From Blepharisma stoltei (Eukaryota; Ciliophora; Heterotrichea; Heterotrichida; Blepharismidae), in contig CAJZBQ010000051.1 of assembly GCA_914767885.1 (NCBI GenBank), positions 1 through 64,000 on the forward strand: a DNA stretch of 64,000 nucleotides. Direction: 5' to 3'. The position numbers and the translations under genes are program-made. The notes under the pieces were generated by a model, which was not told the origin of the DNA, did not search any database, and saw only the letters and a program-made list of their open reading frames with translations. Below, piece after piece: positions 23,801 to 31,831 of this stretch; position 1 is the stretch's first letter; each line of letters begins with the position of its first letter.

Positions 23801-26058
23801 TTGAAGTTTGTGCCGTTCACTGTGAGGTTTCTAGGTTCGTCATATTTGACTGGGCCAAACTTAGGATCAATGTCAATTATGACAGGAGCTTCGTAAAATA
23901 GATAAGTGTCATCATCAGCAGTGCTGCCTGTATTTCTGATCTTTAGGTAGTTGACGCCGTTTTTAGTTATTTCCAAGTATGCCTTAGTCCCAGCCTTTGC
24001 AGCAGGAGTCCAACATTTTGCTTGATTAAGCTGCACATCATAACAGACTCCTGTGCCGATGTAGGTTCCGTTTGTATAGTTGAATCTCAGTAAGACATGG
24101 AGATCATCTGGGCTCTCCTCTGCATCTAAAAACCCAGCTCCATAAACTACAACAGTAGCATTTCCAGTCTTTGGCCCTTGCTTAGGCTTGAAATCAGTGA
24201 CTAAAGGATCTTGATAGAAATAGAAGCCGAGCACCCCTTCATCAAATTTGCTTCCTCCGATATTTTTCGTGCCTTCCTGATCCGTAAACTGTTGACCATT
24301 AAGTGAAAGCTGGACAATAGCATCTCCAGGAACTTTAACTGAAGGACTCATAGCAACTGCCACAGTGTCAGTATGGTTGAATGTCAAAACCTCAGTCGTT
24401 CCAAACCTCACAGTCACATTGCAAACTCCAGGCTGGGCAAAGTGCTCTCCATGCAGAACAGCCGTAGTATTTCCTGTGATTGGTCCACTAGTAGGAGTCA
24501 TTGAGAATAGTTTATGGAACTGATAGAAGCTGAAAATGATAGGCTTTTTCGATTGACTTCTGTCCTTGCCATTCAAAGTGACTGATACATTAAAGAATAT
24601 CTGCTTTACCAGCTTATCATCTAGGTGGATGTCTGGGGAGTCACATTTAATTTCAGTCTCACTCATAACAGTTGCTGGGGTGAAAATATTATCACCAAAT
24701 ATGCAAAACACAAGATTGGGACCCGTGAAGACAAAGTTTTTGCCAGTCACTGTGATTTGAGTATATCCAGTTGTAGGTCCACACATGGGCTGAATTGAAT
24801 CAATCCAAGGAGTTGCGTAGTATAAATACTTGACTGATTGTCCAAAGTTGTCTTCAATAAGTGAAACACTCAAGTCTACAAGTCCTGGGTTGTCGACGGC
24901 TGGACTTAAACATAAAATTTCATTGACACTTAGGAATCTGCCGCTGACCACTTTGCTTCCGAATCTACACTTAATAGAGCCAGTGTCATTAAAGTTTGAT
25001 CCTGAGACGTAAACGCTGGTATTGCCGCTTGTTGGGCCAACCCTTGGGTTGCAATCATACACGTAAGCAGGAGCATAGTATGTATAAGGCAAATGATCAT
25101 CGGTCCAGCTTCCAGGGTTGAGGATCATGTCTGCATTATTTAATGTAACATCAACTAAAACTGTCCTAATAATTGGGCTTGGAGGTGCAACACAGGATAT
25201 CAAAATATCTGAATAAATTGTTGCTGGGGTAAGAAAATCGTTCCCAAACCTACAGTAAGTGTCGTTATGGTTGTTGACTTGAGAAAGCACATCATTGAAA
25301 GGGTCTAAGTCTTGGCCTTCGATCATAACCACAGTGCCTCCTGTTGTTGGTCCTTTGTCTGGGGTCAGCTTCATGATTGCTGGCTCTGGGTAGTAATAAT
25401 ACTTAATATCATCCTTGGTGTTCTGTTGGTCATTCAAGGTAATTCTGAATGGCATTCCTGCGACGACTGTATCAGAAAAAGGACTGACACAATACATCAT
25501 TGTAGGACTGATATAAATTCCAGGCACGGCCTTAGTACCAAAAGAGCATCTGAGGTATTGGTCGAAATCAATGAAATTTTCCCCATAAACTGTCACCACT
25601 GTGCCTCCATTTTTAGGTCCGTAGATAGGGACGATGTAGTTGACCTTAGGTGGTGGGTAGTATTGGAATTCAGCTGAGTTTTCGACATCTGTGAAGTCTC
25701 CAGTGATCGAGACACTAAATGGGACCATATCAGATACCGGCGATTCTGGGCTTGGGTCGCATTCAATGCAGTGAGCTGTCTTTTCTGCTGTTGTTGGCTC
25801 TGGCTCGTCTGGACGTCTTGGGATGGGTGTGCAGGTGACATAGGTGGCCTTAACAATGTTCTTCTTGGAGCCAAACTTGCACTTAGGAGAAGGATGATCC
25901 TCTCTGGGCTCCAGATGGGTTCCTCTAACTAAGACACGGGTATTGCCTGTGGTAGGACCGATATTGGGAACTATGCTAGTAATGAATATTCGCTCTGCGG
26001 CAGCAAGGGCTACAAGTAAAGTGAGAAGCCACGCTGACATATTACAATTATCATCCAT
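20815..26058 (-). CDS. Giant secreted IPT/TIG-repeat protein, 1747 aa
   Basis: One uninterrupted frame of 1747 residues ending at TAA. The N-terminus has a signal peptide (MSAWLLTLLVALAAAE; the second Met at residue 7 is a plausible start). It then consists of about 16 IPT/TIG immunoglobulin-like repeats of roughly 90-110 residues, each opening with a P-x-x-GPxxGGT motif (GPTTGNT, GPKNGGT, GPTSGNT, GPSTGGT, GPVSGGS, GPIAGGT) and containing a 'CRFG ... CxxP' cysteine pair and an 'ITLNGxDYT' strand. No C-terminal membrane helix is visible, so it is probably secreted or stored in vesicles. TIG repeats mediate extracellular adhesion; role here unknown. It is the longest gene in the window and carries no IES and no TGA codon. 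Confidence 0.93.
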   Translation of the reverse strand: MDDNCNMSAWLLTLLVALAAAERIFITSIVPNIGPTTGNTRVLVRGTHLEPREDHPSPKCKFGSKKNIVKATYVTCTPIPRRPDEPEPTTAEKTAHCIECDPSPESPVSDMVPFSVSITGDFTDVENSAEFQYYPPPKVNYIVPIYGPKNGGTVVTVYGENFIDFDQYLRCSFGTKAVPGIYISPTMMYCVSPFSDTVVAGMPFRITLNDQQNTKDDIKYYYYPEPAIMKLTPDKGPTTGGTVVMIEGQDLDPFNDVLSQVNNHNDTYCRFGNDFLTPATIYSDILISCVAPPSPIIRTVLVDVTLNNADMILNPGSWTDDHLPYTYYAPAYVYDCNPRVGPTSGNTSVYVSGSNFNDTGSIKCRFGSKVVSGRFLSVNEILCLSPAVDNPGLVDLSVSLIEDNFGQSVKYLYYATPWIDSIQPMCGPTTGYTQITVTGKNFVFTGPNLVFCIFGDNIFTPATVMSETEIKCDSPDIHLDDKLVKQIFFNVSVTLNGKDRSQSKKPIIFSFYQFHKLFSMTPTSGPITGNTTAVLHGEHFAQPGVCNVTVRFGTTEVLTFNHTDTVAVAMSPSVKVPGDAIVQLSLNGQQFTDQEGTKNIGGSKFDEGVLGFYFYQDPLVTDFKPKQGPKTGNATVVVYGAGFLDAEESPDDLHVLLRFNYTNGTYIGTGVCYDVQLNQAKCWTPAAKAGTKAYLEITKNGVNYLKIRNTGSTADDDTYLFYEAPVIIDIDPKFGPVKYDEPRNLTVNGTNFKCLSTNCDELACRYGTKPYPIYTKGYLKDDKHIICEIPNLSRPEAVEVEITLNGNDYTNDHKFYTYYDAFVLDVVPKFGKREGGTNVSAMGFGFADTGSELECRFGSKENPLLCKFKDCIVKAKFISDTEVQCTTFAQSDIVYKSTGEPVGDEGFDIEVAVRDRKFTNSHNKFRYFKEPTYKSINPDRGSSSGGSYIVTETDFHWRSENNTDGNKKEFIEKYVIVKCRFTGKNQTVTVEGNIITYPFHSHGLSNAITCLSPPWSGIEDVKIDLTINGKDYSGNFTFKYEEKLEGMKITPACGINGGETKITILGTGFNDLTNLHLKWGTESRPANLETLFSPSSGVMTGYSAPTPTKNTHGGFVYVEIGHNIDLEDNYGQNYTFYGDYTSNKLLYFYYKEPVIKYIFPHGGPNTGGTEVTLAGAWYINYPSMGCTPLCRFGEKVVPGEFISTVRVKCISPAQPGLAAAVPLDVSFNGVDWTNGEQIFVYYNVPFISHILPVSGPSTGGTMIGVYGSNFTGQANPDEFMCRFRAVSINAPDKFIHAFYKNESLIYCTSPGGWGSGTEARVDITFNGIDYTTSNSSFFFFQVDGARPLSGPNTGSNKGITIFGSGFIPNPNAACVLDYKEYRPIAISWNYMICPMPASMKDDFLGEVTFEITMNGVDYRKFEHGFRYYRQANVSSVEPDNGPVSGGSLITIYGGPFKSDFEQANLTCRIGEFASHATKLSENVVQCLTPQMERPKNGTQLIVSVAINGQDYAPSNHTYSVYGLLDSAPKGGPIAGGTEVMLRGYGFKNTDPRCRFGIDSVNLVVQGKVVDDSHMICVSPASFKIPDGSQLPLDVPLEIGFSEAKYHPWTHTDNKFRFYDNPKVLSIVPSYGWVDQRYELNITADEKQGFFPAITGWKSSGELDVLHAIVCRFGKYGTVPAVYVSKTSIKCVTPETKINRKDLHEDSVNVEIALNGQDFFKAGSYTFKGTATGLWLGRYMWIETIGIA

Positions 26059-26060
26059 TC

Positions 26061-26225
26061 ATGATTCAATTTTTCAAGTTTAAAATTAGGGAATTGCTTA
26101 TCATAAAGAAACTCGAAGACCAAGACAAGTTTGCCGAAGAAATTGGCGCAGCCAAAAACCAAAAATGAGAAGACTTTTTAAATTGATTTTACTGTAATTA
26201 TGAGACTAATCAGGGAATTGATTAG
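26061..26225 (+). CDS. Possible small ORF, 54 aa
   Basis: ATG 26061 to TAG 26225, using TGA as Trp twice (KNQKWEDFLNWFYCNYE). Highly charged, helical. It diverges from the TIG gene only 2 bp away, and could be the first exon of a gene broken by an unrecognised IES, a real micropeptide, or chance. Confidence 0.25.
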
Positions 26226-27365
26226 TGAGAGCTTATGTTATAAGGCTTTAATAGAGGATCAGATAGCATTTGTTGTCTTGATTTAGTTGCTTGTCTTGGA
26301 GATCCTCGAGCTCACAAATGTATTCTAGAGCTAGTCTTCGATACAAGTCATAGTAAACTACCGTTATCCCTCCAATTAGCATTAATGCTGGGAAGTGATA
26401 TGATCCTGCTTATAATTGCTATAAAGAAGAGACGTTCGAATTGCTTTGTTATATAATAGTTTAGCAAAGAATCCGCTGCTTGCACCGAGCCAAAATAAGC
26501 CCATTTATTATGTATGAAAGGATTCATAATCAAAAAGTGGTATCTCTTGAATTTTCTCAATTAAATATTTTATTTTCATGCTTTACATCACCCAATTATT
26601 TTCCTGACTGAAGAATAAAGACCCAGTGATGCACAGTACTGGACGGCCATTGAGGAACTGAGCATTGGTAGAAGTTGCCGCATTAGTGATCAAAATAAGT
26701 CAGTTTGGAAATAGTTGGCACTGGTGTGACTTTTATTGGAGAAAGCGCAGACAAAAGATATGGCATATAGATGTTAAACTTAATACTAATCATTAAATAA
26801 GTACGAAAGGAGTTAGGGATGATTTATTTAATCAAATGCTTTATTATTTAATAGCTCCGATTATGAACTAACGAGTAATTTAGTTTGTTTTGAATTATAA
26901 ATTAATATATATATTATAATTAATTTGGATAAATAAATTTATGATATCAAATAGGGGGTAAAGAGACAATGCATATAATCAAAGCTTTGTTTAAAAGCCT
27001 TAGCTCTTTTATTAAATAACTATTGCTTATAATTAGTGAATGAAGTTCAGTTAGTTTTAAGTCTAAAAGGAAAACACAATTTCTTGAGTTAGATCTAAAA
27101 TAAAGAGCATAAGAAGCATGAAAATATAATAAAAGATTATAAAGCCCAGTCTAAATCAAAAGGCCGGTAGCAATTCTAAAATAAAACTTTAATAGTAAAT
27201 TGGTATAAAGCATGGATAGTTCTTTTTGACTGGCGACATATTTATTAAAGATATAAACTAGCCATTTAAATTTAATGAAATGATATGTATACTGATCATA
27301 TTTTTGACTATTTTAAAAATAAAAAAAATTGAATAATTTCACTGTAAGCTTATTTAAACAAAATA
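26226..27365. other. AT-rich intergenic region
   Basis: No supportable gene. On the minus strand at 26578-26775 two frames read briefly like protein (LPTISKLTYF-type and NAQFLNGRPVLCITG) but need a frameshift to join; possibly a decayed gene. Confidence 0.4.
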
Positions 27366-27593
27366 TTAGAAAGTCACGCAGCGTATGCAAGGTCCTTCAT
27401 GAATACTGATGTAGACGCTATTTTGAGAGATATTGACTGATTCCACCACTTTTCTGCTGCTGCTTTGTAATCTTGCACTTCTATTAGTAGACCCCTTTCT
27501 AGAAATGCTTGAATTGTCTTTGTTCTGGCTGCTTTCGGTCCCGAGAGATATGATTCCACTGGAATCTATGCTTGTAAAACTTTTATCTGTCAT
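27366..27593 (-). CDS. Possible small Ser-rich protein, 75 aa
   Basis: Complete ATG-to-TAA frame (MTDKSFTSIDSSGIISLGTE ... CIRCVTF), Ser/Asn-rich, no known domain. Isolated in an otherwise AT-rich region; support is only the intact frame and its less AT-rich composition. Confidence 0.35.
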   Translation of the reverse strand: MTDKSFTSIDSSGIISLGTESSQNKDNSSISRKGSTNRSARLQSSSRKVVESVNISQNSVYISIHEGPCIRCVTF

Positions 27594-28510
27594 ATTTGTT
27601 ATAATTAGATTTCTGAGTGCAAAAAATAACGATTATCGCATTCACATTTCTCTATTTAAATAAAAATCATGTTTCATAATAAGCCAATAATTTTTTAAAC
27701 ATAAAAGAATAATTTATTTTAAAATACCCTATATAAATATTTTTTTCAGCAAGCAAATAATCTATAAATTAGTTTATTCCGCTAAAATCATTTATTTAAT
27801 CACTAACTCTCCTTTAACTAATTATAGGCTTTCATTAATAAAATTTCTGACAATTTTTAAAAATCATTAATTTGACTGCAGTTGGAATTAATCTTTTAAT
27901 ATAAATATAAAACCTTATTTTATTTCAATTGCAATCTAAAAATTTTATAAAAAAGTAAATTAAAAGTCTTATAACACTACAAACAAATTATATTTTTATA
28001 ATGAGAGATAAGAGTTTTATTGCGAAATTGCTTTTAAATTTTTTTGTTTAAATAGCTGTTTTTAATTAATCGTCACTTTGCATAAATCAGTTTTTATAGG
28101 AGGATCACCATGTTTCTTTGAATAAGTAAAAAAGCATTTAATAAAGCTCTAGGGAAAAGTTATTTAACTAGAAATTATGAACTGCAAACTAGGGCTAGTG
28201 CAGTTATAGCAACGATTTAAAAACGACTTTGAATGTATTGGATTTAAATATAAATTATTGACATTCCAAATCAAAAAGGAAGATTTCAAAATTCAGCTGA
28301 AAATCTGCTATTTTTTATTTTTCTTCACAATTCTTATGAAAGTTACAACAATCTTAACAGAAGCTGACTCAAGGAAAGTGAAGGCAAAGAAGAGTGGAGT
28401 GGCTCACTTTTGGAGTCTGCAAGTCTTCAGGCCTTTTCATAAATAAAACTTACTAAGTGTCACTAGCTCAAAAGTAACAGGCTCAATGTTTGACAGCGAA
28501 TAGTTTAAGT
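27594..28510. other. AT-rich intergenic region
   Basis: Low-complexity AT-rich sequence. A plus-strand frame at 28258-28446 lacks an ATG and has no recognisable features; I do not support it as a gene. Confidence 0.4.
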
Positions 28511-28768
28511 ATGAATGTTCAAGTAGAAATGCATAATAATGCAAGCTTTAGGAATGTCGGAACTGTATTCACGATTGATAAAATTAGCTCTGACACCCTA
28601 GGATTTCTAGTGCATTGTTTGCAAAGGTATATCAGCATTGAAACATTAAAATTGTGGGATAGAATATTGGGTGTAAAATGGATTATAGAAAAGATTGATA
28701 GATATAAGACCTGAGAAGTAATCCTAGTTCGAATAATAATACTTCATAGTGAAGTCATCGATTTATAA
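28511..28768 (+). CDS. Possible small protein, 85 aa
   Basis: ATG 28511 to TAA 28768 with one TGA read as Trp (RYKTWEVILVR). Hydrophobic-polar alternation (VGTVFTIDKISSDTLGFLVH) looks protein-like, but there is no recognisable family, and it lies only about 40 bp from the tRNA gene. Confidence 0.35.
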
Positions 28769-28805
28769 TGACAAAAGAATTTTAAGAGTTAAACAGCATA
28801 AAAAA

Positions 28806-28878
28806 TGGAAGACCGGGGTATCGATCCCCGTGCCTCTTGCATGCTAAGCAAGCGCTCTACCATTTGAGCTAGACTCCC
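28806..28878 (-). tRNA. tRNA-Ala (AGC)
   Basis: 73 nt on the minus strand, starting GGGAGTCTAGCTCAAATGG. It folds as a cloverleaf: D-arm GCTC/GAGC, anticodon arm CTTGC-TTAGCAT-GCAAG with anticodon AGC, T-arm CGGGG-ATCGATA-CCCCG. The acceptor stem contains the G3:U70 wobble that identifies alanine tRNAs, and one U:U mismatch at 6:67. The internal B-box sequence is GGATCGATACC. No intron. CCA is not encoded. Confidence 0.95.
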
Positions 28879-28967
28879 AGTTGCAACCTTAACCTAAAAT
28901 CCATTTAAATATATATCCATTTATGATTTGCTTAATAAATATATAACTCAATTGCCAGCAGCCTTGC

Positions 28968-30444
28968 TTATTTCTTTTTGCACATACAAGTTCTCGTGTC
29001 TGCTCCACAGTCAAAACAAAAAATATAACTACACTGGCACCTCATCACGTTTGTCTTTTCCTCTTTTTCTACCCATCGTCGGCAGTGAGGACAGGCTTTC
29101 AATTTTAGTCCTGGATAATATTGTTCTTGCTGGTTATTTAAATAATTTCTTCACAATTAAAAATGGAATGTATGAGTTAGGGGTCTCATCCCCTATACTC
29201 GTCCTAGTGAGGGAAGTTTCAAGCTTTCTGAAGGAAATTAGCGTTGGGACTGCTCCGGCAGCCCCAAGTGAGCTTGAATCACATTCAAGCCATGAAGAGA
29301 GACTCGTCCGGGCCATAGGCAACTGTAACGGTTCGATGGTTAGGCCGATTCCACCTACCGTTGTTCAGAGCTGTTAGCTAGTGGATGGAATTCATGAAGG
29401 AAGAGCTTGTTTAGATTGACCCTAAGCTAAGTGGGGGTCTACAAAGAGTTATCGCAATCTTAATCTTAAATAATTTCTTCCCCACTGGTCGCATGAATAC
29501 CCTTTATGATAGTCACACCTACAAATCAAGCAGTATTCTCTTTTGCACATCGGGCATTGATAATACCCCTGGTCAGTATCAAGTATAAACATATTCCTGC
29601 AGTTGGGATTCGGACAGCTGCACAAATCAGTAGAGTTTTGGTCGATATAGTGTTTGAATGAGTTTTCTTCATAAGTTTTGAACTGGTCTCGAGTCAGCCG
29701 CGATTTTAAGTCTGCTAATGCTACTTCCACTTTGCAGTTTTGGCTGGGGCAAACCAATGGAAATTTGTATTCGTAAATGGAATTTTCTAAGTAGTCGACC
29801 AGGCACAGCTTGTGGTGCAAGTGGCCGCAAGTCTCGAGCGGGTTTACCTCTTCTTCTGGGATGACCTCTTTGCAGATCCCGCATTTCAGAGCTTCCAGCT
29901 TTTTCTTTCTATCCTGTTCTTCTTTGTTCTTCTTTTCTTGCTGCTCTTTGGCTTCTCTTTCAGCTTCTAGTCGCTTTTGTTCTTGAAGTTTTCTCTTTCT
30001 TAAGACATCCTCTTCTTCTTCAATCTTTAGCTTTTTAATGACATCTAAGAGTTTTTGCTCTATTTCAGCTACTTGGGCATTGGAAAGTTTACTTTCTGGC
30101 TCAATTTTCATTGAATTACCTTCTTGTTTCTGCACAGACTGTGGCTTGGGTGGTTCTTCTTCATTTTTGGAGCTTGTCTTTTGGAATTTTTTAAGCTGCT
30201 CAGTCGCTTTATCAATTTTTCCCTGATAGATGTGGAATTCTATGATGGCTTTATTTGTATCGTTGAGCTTATTCCCTTCATACTTAGCTTGTATAAAAGC
30301 GAGGATTTTTAATATTTTTGCAAGCGGGGTGCTTGATTTTGCTTTAGCGACTCCAGCTATATAGAGTCCTTGGGGGGAAAGTCTTGACGAGTATTCTTCA
30401 ATTGCGTTCAGATCTTCTGTGTATTCAGTTAAGGAGTCTCCCAT
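28968..30444 (-). CDS. RBR-type RING protein (IES-interrupted)
   Basis: After removing the 328-bp insertion at 29139-29466 the gene encodes 382 residues. Order: helical N-terminus; charged coiled coil (about 125-187); RING1 (188-240, CGIC ... CGHLHHKLC); IBR (about 258-320, CPMCKREYCLICRC); RING2-like C-terminus (342-382, CPHCRRW ... CQCSYIFCFDCGAD). The insertion falls between IBR and RING2, and the last module is visible only after joining. RBR ligases transfer ubiquitin through a RING2 cysteine in a GCNHM-type motif; here that position is Thr355 (EKEEKTNVMRC), so thioester activity is doubtful. The tRNA-Ala gene lies 90 bp beyond the stop. Confidence 0.85.
29139..29466 (+). mobile_element. 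SINE-like insertion, predicted IES (328 bp)
   Basis: GC-richer body inserted in the RBR gene, flanked by an exact 15-bp direct repeat (TTAAATAATTTCTTC). A short CAATCTTAATCT tail precedes the right copy. Target duplication of that size plus a simple-sequence tail is the hallmark of non-LTR retroposition. The duplicated site contains TA; one-copy excision gives the in-frame junction GRNYLNNQQEQ. Confidence 0.8.
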
Positions 30445-30527
30445 TGATTTCTGTTTCTTATATTATATATAGACATATTGAGAATAGAATTCGGAACTGT
30501 GAATAGAAATATATGCATTATTAAGAC

Positions 30528-31250
30528 ATGTCTTATGTAGGAGAGCGTATTGCGAAAGTTATGGCATCTCGAGGCTTGTGCTCCAGACGAGAAGCTGAAA
30601 AATGGATAACTCAGGGCAGAGTTAAAGTTAATGGTGCTACTCTTGTCTCCCCTGCTTTAAATGTTACAGATGCAGACACAATTTTGATTGATGATAAGCC
30701 GATTCCTAAACAAGATTTACTCCGCTTATGAAAATTCCACAAGCCAAAAGGCTACATCACTACTCACAGAGATCCGCAGAAAAGGCCCACTTTGTTTTCT
30801 CTTTTACCGAAAGATTTTCCTAGAGTAGTTTCTATAGGGAGACTTGATATGGATTCTGAAGGTCTTATTCTGTTAACAAACAGTGGAGAAATCGAGCATA
30901 AATGAGAACTGCCTTTATATGGGTGGATTCGATCTTATAGAGCAAAAGTATTAGGCTCCGTTGATCAAAAAAAGCTAGAAAGTTTGAGAGACGGCATTAC
31001 TATTGATAATTTTCATTATAAATCAGCTATTGCAAAAATTGAGTCACAAGATGAAAAGTTCGCCTGGTTAAATGTGCAGTTGACAGAGGGAAAGAACAGA
31101 GAAGTAAGAAGAATTTTTGATTACTTAGGCTGGCCTGTTCAGCAGCTGATTAGAATTGGATTCGGACCTTTTGAATTAGGCAATTTGCAGAGTGGAAAAT
31201 TCGAAGAAATTGATCTAACTTCATTAGAAAAAATATTTTTGGGAAAATAA
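30528..31250 (+). CDS. RsuA/RluB-family rRNA pseudouridine synthase
   Basis: 240 residues. An N-terminal S4 RNA-binding domain (GERIAKVMASRGLCSRREAE ... GRVKVNG) is followed by the RsuA/RluB catalytic domain, with the catalytic Asp in GRLDMDSEGLILLTNSG (about residue 106), 'KPKGY' and 'EGKNREVRRIF'. Three TGA codons are read as Trp, one in the conserved 'KFHKPKG' strand. The family isomerises uridine in large rRNA; a bacterial-type enzyme in a ciliate probably acts on mitochondrial rRNA, though no strong presequence is visible. It starts 84 bp from the divergent RBR gene, so they may share a promoter region. Confidence 0.92.
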
Positions 31251-31831
31251 TCTCAATAGCTCTAAATTTTAAATAGTTTTTGGATACAAAAACATAAATG
31301 ATATAAAAGAAATTAGATTTTTCATGAAATCTCGGTTTTAGGATCGATAAAAAATTGTTTCATTAAGCTTTAAAAAAATTATCGAAAAAAAAAATATTTC
31401 TCTAATCTTACCGGGATTAGTAAGCAACTATAAATACTTACTTTAACTATTCCTGTTTAAATAAAGTTTTTAATATTCACGATAGCGCAATGTTCAGCCC
31501 TTCGAAATTATTACTAAAGCAACCTAAAAGCTTAATATATTTTTATTAACATATTTGACTTACTCCCCAAAATTGCACTTATATCAGAGGGTTTTAGCAC
31601 AAAAATTGCATTACTAGATTTATATGAGAAGACCAAAATTTGCTTATTATTAGAGGAAAATGTCAAAATTAAATTTTTTCTTATATTTTTGGGCATTCAC
31701 CCGATCCTCACAAATTTCGATACTCATATAAAATTTTTCTATTTGTAATTTTTGTGTCAAATACCCTATAATAAGGCAAATTTAGCAAGGGAGCTACTTA
31801 CACTTCAAACACGTAACCATTTTTCAATAAA
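31251..31831. other. Intergenic region with one MITE
   Basis: Separates the pseudouridine synthase from the aminotransferase. AT-rich to 31560, then the inverted-repeat element 31564-31797, which ends about 35 bp before the next start codon and so may contribute to its promoter or 5' UTR. Confidence 0.6.
31564..31797. mobile_element. MITE with about 45-bp imperfect inverted ends (family 4)
   Basis: The left arm (CAAAATTGCACTTATATCAG, then AGGGTTTTAGCACAAAAATT) pairs with the complement of the right arm (TAATTTTTGTGTCAAATACC, then CTATAATAAGGCAAATTT). No coding capacity. Confidence 0.65.

Noticed and set aside
22443-25874. Several frames antisense or shifted within the TIG gene
   Set aside because: Shadows of the repeat-rich 1747-aa gene.
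26348-26560. 70-aa minus-strand frame
   Set aside because: Possible but unsupported; no neighbours in frame, no domain, and composition similar to random AT-rich sequence.
26578-26775. Minus-strand protein-like stretch NAQFLNGRPVLCITG
   Set aside because: Needs a frameshift to connect with its upstream frame and no family was recognised; mentioned only as possible decay.
28928-29377. Plus-strand 149-aa frame
   Set aside because: It lies antisense to the RBR RING2 exon and inside the 328-bp insertion; starts without a good context and has no protein-like motif.
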